NCBI RefSeq assembly: GCF_001436755.1
Contig: NZ_AYZD01000033.1
Span: forward strand, 127,299-191,298
DNA from: Liquorilactobacillus aquaticus DSM 21051
Lineage (GTDB): Bacteria; Bacillota; Bacilli; Lactobacillales; Lactobacillaceae
Length of the DNA: 64,000 nucleotides
Reading direction: 5' to 3'
Below, piece after piece: positions 63,981-64,000 of this stretch. The notes below the pieces were generated by a model. It was given only the letters and a program-made list of their open reading frames with translations, was not told the origin of the DNA and did not search any database. The stretch's first letter is position 1; each line of letters starts with the position of its first letter. The translations under genes were made by a program, and so were the position numbers.

Positions 63981-64000
63981 GGGTGAAAAAGCTTCAGCGT

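Overview
The window looks like a chromosomal segment of a low-GC Lactobacillaceae member (a Lactobacillus-like genus such as Liquorilactobacillus is plausible, but the species cannot be fixed from sequence alone). Supporting points are the AT-rich DNA, strong AGGAG-type ribosome binding sites, frequent TTG/GTG starts, methionine T-boxes rather than SAM riboswitches, NADH oxidase and NADH peroxidase of the enterococcal/lactobacillal type, a KxYKxGKxW signal peptide and LPxTG anchor on a fructan hydrolase, and cre-like sites. I see no rRNA, tRNA, CRISPR array or complete mobile element.

Layout. 0-5 kb: a GH13 alpha-glucosidase behind a cre-overlapped promoter, a membrane glycerophosphodiesterase, and a convergent D-2-hydroxyacid dehydrogenase-like gene. 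5.2-11.7 kb: a seven-gene 5-oxoproline operon (pxpB-pxpC-accB-accC-ycsI-pxpA-ycsG) that also contains a private biotin carboxyl carrier protein and biotin carboxylase; a long inverted repeat lies over its promoter. 12-14.3 kb: an APC permease coupled to a ROK kinase lacking the usual zinc cysteines. 14.6-24.2 kb: aspartase, NADH peroxidase with a DUF1722 gene, cysteine synthase, a 1061-aa cell-wall-anchored GH32 fructanase, and an orphan CpsB-type PHP phosphatase. 24.6-33 kb: amino acid permease, codBA, an MDR dehydrogenase and a YfhO-family membrane protein.

33.4-42.8 kb: small enzymes, then a methionine T-box driving an ECF transporter (S, fused double ATPase, T), an EIIC-like protein that has lost both PTS active-site residues next to a DUF915 hydrolase, and a second methionine T-box in front of a frameshifted MetE-like gene. 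42.9-58.4 kb: ordinary accessory and housekeeping genes (two ABC exporters, TetR/quinone reductase with a clear operator, a frameshifted S66 carboxypeptidase, GT8, LytTR/DUF3021, a yjdF riboswitch with yjdF, hydrolases, acetyltransferases). 58.5-64 kb: a lipoprotein polysaccharide deacetylase, a third methionine T-box with a solitary MetQ-like protein, cyclopropane fatty acid synthase and H2O-forming NADH oxidase.

Themes. Three separate Met T-boxes in 25 kb make methionine supply the strongest shared regulatory theme and let the UPF0397-type ECF transporter be assigned to methionine or a precursor. The two systems most worth following up are the biotin-carboxylase-containing oxoprolinase operon and the catalytically degenerate EIIC/DUF915 pair.
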